A stretch of 16,826 nt of DNA from Halanaerobium sp041694515 (GTDB lineage Bacteria; Bacillota; Halanaerobiia; Halanaerobiales; Halanaerobiaceae), in assembly GCA_041694515.1 (NCBI GenBank), contig JASMSZ010000127.1, forward strand, positions 1 through 16,826, written 5' to 3'. The translations under genes were made by a program, and so were the position numbers. The notes below the pieces were generated by a model. It did not search any database. It was given only the letters and a program-made list of their open reading frames with translations, and was not told the origin of the DNA. Every line of letters starts with the position of its first letter. Position 1 is the first letter of the stretch. Positions 6,200-13,531 of the stretch are shown here, one piece after another.

Positions 6200-6242
6200 C
6201 ATTGAATGTAGAGCCTTCCTACCTGGGCTATTTTTATTTTTT
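6176..6242 (+). terminator. Riboswitch-controlled intrinsic terminator
   Basis: AGCCCAGG (6177-6184) pairs with CCTGGGCT (6222-6229). The inner part GGAGG-TTCTAC pairs with GTAGAG-CCTTCC (about 6187-6198 with 6208-6219) around a TCATTGAAT loop. It is followed by TTTTTATTTTTT. The 5' half overlaps the AAAAGCCC and GGGGAGG blocks and the P1 3' strand of the ykkC aptamer, so terminator and aptamer exclude each other. Confidence 0.9.
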
Positions 6243-6246
6243 CGTT

Positions 6247-6289
6247 TAGGTACCAGGTACCGGAAACGATTTCGTGTACCTGGTACCTA
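6247..6289. repeat. GGTACC-rich extragenic palindrome
   Basis: TAGGTACCAGGTAC (6247-6260) and GTACCTGGTACCTA (6276-6289) are a perfect 14-bp inverted repeat. About five more inner pairs (CGGAA with TTTCG) close an ACGA loop. The hexamer GGTACC occurs three times. No T-run follows, so it is not a second terminator. It resembles REP-like extragenic palindromes that spread through genomes, though only one copy is visible here. It sits in the 5' UTR, 16 nt before the purD Shine-Dalgarno. Confidence 0.75.
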
Positions 6290-6318
6290 TAAATTAAATT
6301 AAAGTGGGAGTGGATAGA

Positions 6319-7590
6319 ATGAACATTCTTCTCATCGGTAGTGGTGGAAGAGAAAATGCACTTGCCTGGAAATTGGCTCAGAGCAGTAGAATAGAAGAGT
6401 TATATATTGCAGCAGGGAATCCGGGTACTGCAGAATATGGACAAAATCTTAATTTTGATGAAAGTAATCAGGAGGCACTATTAGAATTTGCCTTGAAAGA
6501 AAAAATTGATATTACAGTAGTTGGACCTGAAGCACCTTTAGCAGCTGGAATTGTTGATCTATTTGAAAAACACGGACTTAAAGTGTTTGGTCCCAGACAG
6601 AGTGCTGCTCGGCTTGAGAGTTCAAAAGTATTTTCCAAGGAATTAATGCAGAAATACCAGATTCCAACTGCAGAATATGAGAGCTTTACAGAAGCAGATA
6701 AAGCAGTAGAGTATATAAAACAAAAAGGAGCTCCAATTGTAGTTAAAGCTTCAGGCCTGGCAGCAGGTAAAGGGGTTATTGTGGCTCAGACAGAGACAGA
6801 AGCAGTAGAAGCTGTTGAGATAATTATGAAGGATGAAAAATTTGGAGAAGCAGGAGCCAGAGTTGTGATTGAAGAATTTTTAGAAGGTGAAGAAGCAACT
6901 ATTCTTGCTTTCTGTGATGGTCAAACTATAGTGCCTATGATTGCCTCCCAGGACCACAAACCTGCCTATGATGGCGGCAAAGGGCCCAACACAGGTGGAA
7001 TGGGAGCTTATGCACCGGCTCCAGTTGTAACCGAGCAGATTAGGGCAAATTTTAAAACTGAAATTATGGAACCAACACTGCAGGCACTGCAGAGTGAGGG
7101 TTTAGAATTTAAGGGTATTATTTATTTTGGTTTGATGATTAAAGATGGAAAAGCTAAGGTTTTAGAATATAATGTACGTTTTGGGGATCCAGAAGCACAG
7201 GTAGTACTGCCCTTATTAGAAACAGATCTGGTAGATATTATGGAAGCTGTAATTAAGGGTGATTTAGCTCAGCTAGAAATTAACTGGAAGCAGCAGAAGG
7301 CTCTCTGTGTGGTAATGGCTTCTGGTGGTTATCCAATAGAATACGAAAAGGGCAGGGAAATTTCAGGTATTAAAGAAGCTGAATCAGCTGAAGATATAAT
7401 TGTTTTTCAGGCGGGAACCAGCTTAGAAAATGGAAAACTCCTGACAGATGGCGGTCGAGTCCTGGCAGTTACAGCACTGGGAGAGAGCTTTCAAGAAGTA
7501 ATTGATAAGGCCTATACAGGAGTTGAAAAAATTAATTTTGCAGATTTTCAGATTAGAAATGATATTGGACAGAAAGCACTGAAAAAATAA
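6319..7590 (+). CDS. purD: Phosphoribosylamine-glycine ligase (GAR synthetase)
   Basis: 423 residues, within the usual 420-430. PurD catalyses the second step of IMP synthesis: phosphoribosylamine + glycine + ATP to GAR. ATG at 6319 is the start because MNILLIGSGGRENALAWK is the family N-terminus and GGGAG (6306-6310) lies 8 nt before it; the in-frame GTG at 6304 overlaps that site. Visible in order are GSGGRE (7-12), GPEAPL (69-74), the ATP-grasp loop KASGLAAGKGV (143-153), the segment HKPAYDGGKGPNTGGMGAYA (213-232) and EYNVRFGDPEAQ (283-294) with metal-binding residues. It is the first gene of the operon, directly under the tandem riboswitch; in Bacillus purD is last. Confidence 0.97.
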   Translation: MNILLIGSGGRENALAWKLAQSSRIEELYIAAGNPGTAEYGQNLNFDESNQEALLEFALKEKIDITVVGPEAPLAAGIVDLFEKHGLKVFGPRQSAARLESSKVFSKELMQKYQIPTAEYESFTEADKAVEYIKQKGAPIVVKASGLAAGKGVIVAQTETEAVEAVEIIMKDEKFGEAGARVVIEEFLEGEEATILAFCDGQTIVPMIASQDHKPAYDGGKGPNTGGMGAYAPAPVVTEQIRANFKTEIMEPTLQALQSEGLEFKGIIYFGLMIKDGKAKVLEYNVRFGDPEAQVVLPLLETDLVDIMEAVIKGDLAQLEINWKQQKALCVVMASGGYPIEYEKGREISGIKEAESAEDIIVFQAGTSLENGKLLTDGGRVLAVTALGESFQEVIDKAYTGVEKINFADFQIRNDIGQKALKK

Positions 7591-7611
7591 ATTTAACCGG
7601 GAGGTTATAAT

Positions 7612-8775
7612 TTGAAATTTAAAGATAAGACCAGACAGAAGCTTGGAATTATCGGTGGAGGTCAGCTGGGTAAGATGATGATTTTAGAAGCCAAGAAATT
7701 GGGCTTTTATGTTACAATTTTAGATCCGACAAAATCTTGTCCGGCAGACAGCATTGCTGATCAGCATCTTGTCGCTGATTTTGATGATAGAAAGGCAATT
7801 AGAAAACTTGCTCAAAAATCTGATTTAATTACTTATGAGTTTGAACATATTGAGGTTGAAGTTTTAAAAGAATTGGAAGCTGAAGATTATAAGATTTATC
7901 CAACAGCTCACAGTCTGGAGATTATTCAAAATAAATTTCATCAAAAAAATGTCTTAATAGAAAAGCAGATTGCTGTTCCAGACTTTAAAAAGGTTACAGA
8001 TTCAGCTGATATTAAAGAAGCTGCTCAAGAATTTGGCTATCCACTGATGTTAAAAAGCTGTACCGGTGGTTATGATGGTAAAGGGAATGTCTTAATTGAC
8101 AGTCAGGTAGAGGTGGAAAAAGCCTTTCAGAAACTGGGAGCGGGAAAGACTCCACTGATGGTGGAAAAATATATTCCTTTTAAGAAAGAAATATCAATTA
8201 TTGCAGCCCGTGGATTAAGTAAAGAAATGAAAGTTTATCCGATCGGAGAAAACGATCATCGGGATAATATACTGTACGAAACCAAAGTGCCAGCTGAGAT
8301 CACTTCAGAATTAAAGAAAAAAGCGGAAGAATTTGCTAAAGAAGTACTTCAAGTTTTTGCAGGAATAGGAATTTTTTGTGTGGAAATGTTTGTAACAGAA
8401 AATGATCAGCTTTTAGTCAATGAAATTGCACCCAGACCCCATAATTCGGGCCATTATACAATTGAAGGCTGTGTAACCTCGCAGTTTGAACAGCATGTGA
8501 GATCAATTACAGCTCTGCCTCTGGGAGATACTACTCTGCTGAGACCAACTGTAATGCGCAATATTCTGGGCAGTGGAGAAAGCGGAAAAGCCGAGATAAT
8601 CGGACTTGATCCCGCTCTGGCAGTAAAAGGGGTAAAAGTTCATATTTATCAGAAGCAGATTTCCAGACCCGGCCGTAAAATGGGGCATTTAACAGTTACG
8701 GCAGACAGTCTGGATCAAGCAGCTGAACGAGCTTTAAAAGCCAGTCAGTTAATTGAAATCAAGGGTGAAGTTTAG
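7612..8775 (+). CDS. purK: N5-carboxyaminoimidazole ribonucleotide synthase
   Basis: 387 residues. PurK uses ATP and bicarbonate to convert AIR to N5-CAIR. TTG at 7612 is chosen because GGGAGG (7599-7604) is 7 nt upstream and no ATG lies before the conserved fold. About ten extra residues precede the Rossmann-like motif LGIIGGGQLGKMM (11-23). ATP-grasp features follow: TGGYDGKGN (151-159), LMVEKYIPFKKEIS (182-195) and NEIAPRPHNSGHYT (270-283), which is diagnostic of PurK. Its product is used by PurE encoded next, and the PurK-PurE pair defines the bacterial two-enzyme route. A 132-nt gap to purE is unusual in this compact operon. Confidence 0.96.
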   Translation: MKFKDKTRQKLGIIGGGQLGKMMILEAKKLGFYVTILDPTKSCPADSIADQHLVADFDDRKAIRKLAQKSDLITYEFEHIEVEVLKELEAEDYKIYPTAHSLEIIQNKFHQKNVLIEKQIAVPDFKKVTDSADIKEAAQEFGYPLMLKSCTGGYDGKGNVLIDSQVEVEKAFQKLGAGKTPLMVEKYIPFKKEISIIAARGLSKEMKVYPIGENDHRDNILYETKVPAEITSELKKKAEEFAKEVLQVFAGIGIFCVEMFVTENDQLLVNEIAPRPHNSGHYTIEGCVTSQFEQHVRSITALPLGDTTLLRPTVMRNILGSGESGKAEIIGLDPALAVKGVKVHIYQKQISRPGRKMGHLTVTADSLDQAAERALKASQLIEIKGEV

Positions 8776-8911
8776 ATGGATTCAAATAAAGCCAGGTATA
8801 TTTAGAAAAATTAATTATTTAAAAGAGTATTTTAAAGAAAGTTCAAGATTTATTCAAGTTGAAAATAGACAGGAGCTTATTAGCAAAAATTTGGGAGGTC
8901 AAATTAGATGA
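8765..8911 (+). CDS. Possible 48-aa basic small protein between purK and purE
   Basis: A frame from GTG at 8765 (inside the purK 3' end, +1 frame) is open for 48 codons. It ends in TGA (8909-8911), which overlaps the purE ATG as ATGA, the typical coupling arrangement. The translation runs MKFRWIQIKPGIFRKINYLK, EYFKESSRFIQVENRQELIS, KNLGGQIR; it is basic and resembles nothing I know. AAGG lies directly against the GTG with no proper spacing, so the start is weak. The frame exactly fills an otherwise empty gap. A chance open frame of this length is possible, so I hold this at low confidence. Confidence 0.3.
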   Translation: MKFRWIQIKPGIFRKINYLKEYFKESSRFIQVENRQELISKNLGGQIR

Positions 8912-9438
8912 AGCCTAAAGTAGGAATTATTATGGGTAGTGATTCTGATCTGCCGGTAATGAAAGCGGCAGCAGAAATTTTAGATCAATTTGAGGTAGAA
9001 TATGAGCTGACAGTTGTTTCAGCCCACAGGACACCTGATAGACTATATAATTATGCGGAAACTGCAGAAGATAAAGGCTTAGATGTAATTATCGCTGGAG
9101 CTGGAGGTGCAGCCCATCTGCCGGGAATGGTGGCAGCAGTTACAGCTGTACCTGTAATTGGAGTTCCAGTTAAAACTTCAAAGTTGAGTGGGCTTGATTC
9201 ACTTTATTCCATAGTTCAGATGCCGCCTGGAGTTCCTGTGGCCACAGTTGCGATTAATGGGGCCAAAAATGCTGCCTTACTGGCAGTCCAAATTTTAGCC
9301 CGCAGCGACGAAAAATTAAATAAAAAACAGAAAGAATACCGTCAGGAAATGAAAGAAAAGGTGCTGGATACAGCAGAAAAAGTAGAAGAAATGGGATATC
9401 AGGATTACCTTGAGAGGAGCGAAAAATTTGCAGACTAG
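8908..9438 (+). CDS. purE: N5-carboxyaminoimidazole ribonucleotide mutase
   Basis: 176 residues; the family is usually 160-175. PurE class I moves the carboxyl group of N5-CAIR to C4, giving CAIR. The start ATG follows GGGAGG (8893-8898). The active-site motifs are MGSDSDLPVM (9-18), SAHRTP (38-43) with the catalytic His40, and AGAGGAAHLPGM (63-74). The presence of purK next door supports the class I mutase rather than the class II AIR carboxylase. The lysine/glutamate-rich C-terminal helix is slightly longer than usual. The end overlaps the purB start by 11 nt, and the purB ribosome binding site lies inside purE. Confidence 0.96.
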   Translation: MKPKVGIIMGSDSDLPVMKAAAEILDQFEVEYELTVVSAHRTPDRLYNYAETAEDKGLDVIIAGAGGAAHLPGMVAAVTAVPVIGVPVKTSKLSGLDSLYSIVQMPPGVPVATVAINGAKNAALLAVQILARSDEKLNKKQKEYRQEMKEKVLDTAEKVEEMGYQDYLERSEKFAD

Positions 9439-10840
9439 AGATGTTTTTGCCAATATAAGTCCCCTTGACCACCGTTATTCAAGGCGAAAAAAAGATTTTT
9501 ATCAGATTGGAAAATACCTTTCGGAAAATGCAGCAATTACTTTTCAGGCAGAAGTAGAGCTGGCCCTGGTTAAGGTGCTGTCAAAGCGAGGTATGGCACC
9601 GGAAAAGGCGCCGGCTGAGGTCGAAAAAGCGATTGCGGAATTAACTACAGAAGAGGTTTACGAAGAGGAAGCAAAAACCAAACATAATATTAGAGCCCTG
9701 GTTAACTGCATTCAAAAAAAGGTAAGTCAGGAAACCCGCCCCTATATTCACTTCACAGCTACTTCTTATGATATTGTTGATACAGCCAATTCACTCCGCT
9801 ATCAGAAGGCAGCTGCAGAATTAATAATACCTAAATTAAAAGAATTACATCAAAGTTGGGCTGAGATTGCCTTAAGAGAAAAGGATAGAGTTCAGATTGG
9901 AAGAACCCACGGCCAGCATGCGGTACCGGTTACCTTTGGTTTTACCATTGCTGAATATGTGGCCCGCCTGGGAGAAAGAATAGAAGAAATTGAAGCCAAA
10001 GCAGACAAACTTGTCGGTAAATTTGCAGGAGCAGTTGGAGCTTATAATGCCAGCGGTATCTTTTTTGAAGATCCGGAAGAGTTTGAGAAAGAAGTCTTAG
10101 CCGAACTGGGTTTAAAACCGGGAGAGCATTCAACTCAGATAGTCCAGGCTGAGCCGATGACAGATTTTATTCACTCTCTCGTTTCAACTTTTAGTGTGCT
10201 GGCAGCCTTTGCTGATGATATGCGCCAGCTGCAGCGATCAGAAATTGCAGAAATTGGTGAGCATTTCGGCAAAGATCAGGTTGGTTCTTCAACCATGCCC
10301 CACAAAAGAAATCCGATTAACTATGAGAATGTAAAGAGTTTATGGAAGGCTTTTATGCCCCAGATGACTACAGTTTATCTGGATCAGTTATCTGAACATC
10401 AGCGGGATCTGACCAATTCAGCCTCTTCCCGTTTTATTCCAGAGCTGATAACTGCTTTACTCTCAGCAGCAGCCCGCCTGACCAGAGTCAGCTCCAGGAT
10501 GGTAGTTGACCAGGAAAATATTAAGAAGAATTTTGAACAGAATAAAAAGATGATTGTTGCCGAACCATTATATATTTTATTAGCAGCAGCAGGTCATCCC
10601 GATGCCCATGAAGCAGTACGGAAGCTGACCTTGAAAGCTCAGGAAACTGATCTTTCTTTAAAAAAACTGGTAGCTCAGAGCAAAGAGCTGCAGGGATACT
10701 GGGAAAACTTTGCTGAGCGCCAGAAAGAATTAATTTTAAAACCTGAGAAGTATACAGGTATTGCTGCGGAGAAAACAGAAAAAATAGTTAAAAACTGGCA
10801 GCAGAAATTCGATTATGATTTGAATACGGAGGTTTTATAA
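9428..10840 (+). CDS. purB: Adenylosuccinate lyase
   Basis: 470 residues. PurB acts twice: it releases fumarate from SAICAR to give AICAR, and from adenylosuccinate to give AMP. I chose TTG at 9428 because AGGAG (9415-9419) is 8 nt upstream; the TTG at 9410 overlaps this site. Family features are SPLDHRYS near residue 11, GRTHGQHAVPVTFG (158-171) with the general-acid/base histidine at 161, and the fumarase/aspartase signature GSSTMPHKRNP (286-296) with the catalytic serine loop. The N-terminus DVFANISPLDHRY is typical of adenylosuccinate lyases rather than argininosuccinate lyases. The stop lies 2 nt before purC. Confidence 0.96.
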   Translation: MQTRDVFANISPLDHRYSRRKKDFYQIGKYLSENAAITFQAEVELALVKVLSKRGMAPEKAPAEVEKAIAELTTEEVYEEEAKTKHNIRALVNCIQKKVSQETRPYIHFTATSYDIVDTANSLRYQKAAAELIIPKLKELHQSWAEIALREKDRVQIGRTHGQHAVPVTFGFTIAEYVARLGERIEEIEAKADKLVGKFAGAVGAYNASGIFFEDPEEFEKEVLAELGLKPGEHSTQIVQAEPMTDFIHSLVSTFSVLAAFADDMRQLQRSEIAEIGEHFGKDQVGSSTMPHKRNPINYENVKSLWKAFMPQMTTVYLDQLSEHQRDLTNSASSRFIPELITALLSAAARLTRVSSRMVVDQENIKKNFEQNKKMIVAEPLYILLAAAGHPDAHEAVRKLTLKAQETDLSLKKLVAQSKELQGYWENFAERQKELILKPEKYTGIAAEKTEKIVKNWQQKFDYDLNTEVL

Positions 10841-10842
10841 TA

Positions 10843-11562
10843 ATGAAAAAAAAAGAAATGCTCTATGAGGGAAAAGCCAAGCAGATTTTTAGTACAGACC
10901 AGGATGACCAGGTAATTGTACACTTTAAAGATGATGCAACTGCCTTTGACGGTCAGAAAAAAGGTCAAATTGCAGAAAAGGGTAAGATTAATAATAAGAT
11001 CAGCAATTTCTTTTTTAAACTTTTAGAAGAAAAGGGTATCAAAACTCATTTGATTGAGGAATTGAACGAGCGTGATTCTCTGGTCAAAAAAGTAGAGATC
11101 ATTCCTCTAGAAGTTGTAATGCGCAATGTTGCAGCCGGCAGTCTGGCCAAAAGGATCGGTATGGAAGAAGGGACTTCACTTAAACAGCCGGTAATTGAGT
11201 TTTATTATAAAGATGATGACCTGGGAGATCCTTTAATCAATGTTTCGCATATTGAGCTTTTAGGACTGGCCGGCAGAGAAGAGCTGGAAAGATTAATTGC
11301 TTTAGGCCATAAAATTAATGATATTTTAGTTAAATTTTTAAAAGAGCGGAATGTAGACCTTGTTGATTTTAAACTGGAATTTGGAAAGACAGCAGCGGGA
11401 GAAATCATCCTTGCTGACGAAATTACTCCTGATACCTGCCGTTTTTGGGACAGTGAGACTAAAGAAAAGCTGGATAAAGATCGTTTTCGTCGTGATCTTG
11501 ATGATGTAGAAGGAGCTTATCATGAAATGTATAAGCGGATTACCGGCCAGGACTGGAAATAA
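10843..11562 (+). CDS. purC: SAICAR synthase
   Basis: 239 residues, the normal length. PurC joins CAIR and aspartate using ATP to give SAICAR. ATG at 10843 follows GGAGG (10828-10832) located in the purB end. Motifs are LYEGKAKQIF (7-16), FKDDATAFDGQKKGQI (28-43), EVVMRNVAAGSLAKR (90-104), NVSHI (133-137), DFKLEFGK (175-182) and ADEITPDTCRFWD (191-203), all PurC hallmarks. The last seven residues (TGQDWK preceded by I) lie in DNA that recurs, inverted and degenerate, twice in the following intergenic region. Either the repeat supplies the C-terminus, or the region contains copies of the purC end. The core fold is complete before that point. Confidence 0.96.
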   Translation: MKKKEMLYEGKAKQIFSTDQDDQVIVHFKDDATAFDGQKKGQIAEKGKINNKISNFFFKLLEEKGIKTHLIEELNERDSLVKKVEIIPLEVVMRNVAAGSLAKRIGMEEGTSLKQPVIEFYYKDDDLGDPLINVSHIELLGLAGREELERLIALGHKINDILVKFLKERNVDLVDFKLEFGKTAAGEIILADEITPDTCRFWDSETKEKLDKDRFRRDLDDVEGAYHEMYKRITGQDWK

Positions 11563-11859
11563 GCTAATCAGCTAATAATTAATAAGGATTCTATTTTATT
11601 AAAACAGAATATCTCTCTTTCCATAGTAATTTTAAAATGAATCTAAGATTCTAATTTCGCATTAAATTGGACTACCTTCCCGATCACAGCCTCCTGCTGT
11701 GCGGTCAGTTCAGGACATCGTGTCCTTCAGTCCACTTTAATACCCATTATCATCAAGATTCATTAATTAAAATTCCTGGTCTTTCGATATATTCTGTTTG
11801 AAAAAATAGCTCTTAATTAATAATGTTTATAGCTGATTAGCTTATTTCAGTCCGTCCGG
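11541..11859. repeat. Long imperfect foldback repeat after purC
   Basis: The left arm (about 11541-11673) and right arm (about 11729-11859) are degenerate inverted copies. AAATAAGCTAATCAGCTA (11557-11574) matches 11830-11847 perfectly over 18 bp. AAACAGAATAT (11602-11612) matches 11789-11799, ATGAATCT (11637-11644) matches 11756-11763, and ATTAAATTGGACT (11661-11673) matches 11729-11741 with one change. The centre holds two hairpins, CACAGC/GCTGTG (about 11685-11701) and AGGACA-TCG-TGTCCT (about 11712-11726). The whole could fold into a three-way cruciform. The shape resembles a non-coding mobile element (MITE-like) or a structured RNA. No open frame or known RNA class was seen. Confidence 0.7.
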
Positions 11860-11864
11860 ATGGG

Positions 11865-12003
11865 TTAGAAGGATAACAATCATCAGAATTAAGTTGAATT
11901 AGAATAAAACTATAGAGTCGTTAAATATATCTTTCTTTCAAAAAATAAATATAAACATAATTTTATAGAAGCTTATTTCCAGTCTGGCGGTAGTTGGATC
12001 AGG
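11865..12003. repeat. Third, diverged arm of the same repeat
   Basis: AGCTTATTTCCAGTC (11970-11984) is an exact inverse of purC-end sequence 11551-11565. This arm also repeats the right arm directly at a distance of about 130 bp: ATCATCAGAATT (11879-11890) with 11749-11760, the ATATAT...TTTCAAAAAATA stretch (11925-11947) with 11787-11808, and CTTATTTCCAGTC (11972-11984) with 11841-11852. No promoter, terminator or small gene is convincing in 11563-12040. A normal purF Shine-Dalgarno follows at 12041. Confidence 0.55.
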
Positions 12004-12053
12004 GATGAGAATTGATTTCAAATTATTTTTTAGTATTAAAGGGAGGAAAATTA

Positions 12054-13529
12054 ATGAGAGAAAGCTGTAATTTCTCTAAGCAAAAAAATAGAGTTCAGCC
12101 GGGTTCAAATGATTTAAAGTTAATTCAGGCTGATCTAAATAAAGATAAAATGAGCGAAGAATGTGGAGTTTTTGGTATTTTTAATGCTGATGGTGAAAGC
12201 AGCGCAGCAGAATTAACCTATCTTGGTTTGATTGCCCTGCAGCACAGGGGCCAGGAAAGTGCGGGGATCTGTGCCAATTATCAGGGAGAATTCAATCTGC
12301 ATAAGAATATGGGGCTGGTAGAAAGTGCTTTTGAAAAAGAAGATATTCGGAATTTAAAAGGTGAGATGGCGATCGGCCATGTTCGTTATTCTACCAGTGG
12401 TTCCAGTAAGCTTGCCAATGCACAGCCAATTTTAATCAACAGTATGAAAGGTGATCTGGCTCTGGCTCATAATGGTAATCTGGCCAATGGAGCAGAACTC
12501 AGAAACAATTTAGAAAGCAATGGTTCAATTTTTCATTCTACTTTAGATACTGAGGTTATTGCTCACCTGGTAGCCCGTTCTTTTGAAGATAATATTGTTG
12601 AAGCTCTGATTCAGAGCCTGCATCAGTTAAAGGGTGGATTTTCGCTGGTGGCAATGACCAGAGATGAGCTGGTTGCTATTCGGGATCCTCGCGGTTTTAG
12701 ACCACTTTCAATTGGAAAACTGGATAACAGCTACATTGTGGCCTCAGAAAGCTGTGCTTTTGATATTATTGGAGCTGAATTTGTGCGGGATGTTAACCCA
12801 GGTGAGGTTGTTATAATTGGTGAAGATGGAATTAAAAGCAGACGTTATACTGGTCAAAATGAAACCAGTCTCTGTGTTTTTGAATATATCTATTTTGCCC
12901 GTCCTGACAGCAATATTTCCGGTCAGAATGTTCTGCTGGCCCGTAAAGAAATGGGGAAACAGCTGGCCCGGGAGATGGATGTTGAGGCAGATATTGTGGT
13001 GCCTGTACCTGATTCGGGAATTGCAGCTGCCTTAGGATTTGCCGAAGAATCAGGAATCCCCTATGCTCAGGGAATTTTAAGAAATCGCTATATGGGACGA
13101 ACTTTTATTCAGCCGACTCAGGAAATCAGGGATTTAAAAGTTAGACTAAAACTATCCCCAATTAAAGAAATAATTGAGGACAAAAAAGTGATTTTAATAG
13201 ATGATTCGATTGTCAGAGGAACAACCAGCAAACAAATTATTGGGCGAATCAAGGAAGCAGGAGCGAAAGAAGTGCATATGGCTATTTCTTCTCCTCCTGT
13301 TGAACATCCCTGTTATTTTGGACTTGATACCTCACGCCGTCAGGAACTGATCGCCAGCAGCAGTTCTGTAGAAGAAATAAGTGAAACAATTGGAGCTGAC
13401 AGTCTTTACTACTTAAGTAAGGAAGGGATGCTCCAGTCAATTAAAACTGAGGTTGAGCTTGGATTCTGCACAGCCTGTTTTGATGGCGATTATCCGATAG
13501 CCCGCCGCTACTTAAGTGAGGAGGAATAA
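12054..13529 (+). CDS. purF: Amidophosphoribosyltransferase (Fe-S type)
   Basis: 491 residues. PurF makes phosphoribosylamine from PRPP and glutamine, the committed step. ATG at 12054 follows GGGAGG (12041-12046) with 7 nt spacing; the longer frame from 12012 has no site. The Ntn glutaminase nucleophile is Cys37 (SEE-CGVFGIF), so a 36-residue propeptide must be removed; about 11 is usual in Bacillus. LIALQHRGQESAG and the PRPP loop VILIDDSIVRGTTSKQ (about 378-393) are present. Four cysteines in LCVFEYIYF (about 273), HPCYFG (about 419) and CTAC (about 471 and 474) match the 4Fe-4S ligands of the Bacillus-type enzyme, so oxygen sensitivity is expected. The following GTG of purM is 2 nt away. 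Confidence 0.96.
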   Translation: MRESCNFSKQKNRVQPGSNDLKLIQADLNKDKMSEECGVFGIFNADGESSAAELTYLGLIALQHRGQESAGICANYQGEFNLHKNMGLVESAFEKEDIRNLKGEMAIGHVRYSTSGSSKLANAQPILINSMKGDLALAHNGNLANGAELRNNLESNGSIFHSTLDTEVIAHLVARSFEDNIVEALIQSLHQLKGGFSLVAMTRDELVAIRDPRGFRPLSIGKLDNSYIVASESCAFDIIGAEFVRDVNPGEVVIIGEDGIKSRRYTGQNETSLCVFEYIYFARPDSNISGQNVLLARKEMGKQLAREMDVEADIVVPVPDSGIAAALGFAEESGIPYAQGILRNRYMGRTFIQPTQEIRDLKVRLKLSPIKEIIEDKKVILIDDSIVRGTTSKQIIGRIKEAGAKEVHMAISSPPVEHPCYFGLDTSRRQELIASSSSVEEISETIGADSLYYLSKEGMLQSIKTEVELGFCTACFDGDYPIARRYLSEEE

Positions 13530-13531
13530 AT

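Noticed and set aside
5995..6249. 84-aa plus-strand reading frame
   Set aside because: It runs through the guanine aptamer, the ykkC aptamer and the terminator, has no ribosome binding site, and is explained by structured RNA.
11674..11728. T-box or second purine riboswitch upstream of purF
   Set aside because: No specifier loop, no T-box sequence, no purine or ykkC core, and no terminator T-run; the structure is explained by the foldback repeat.
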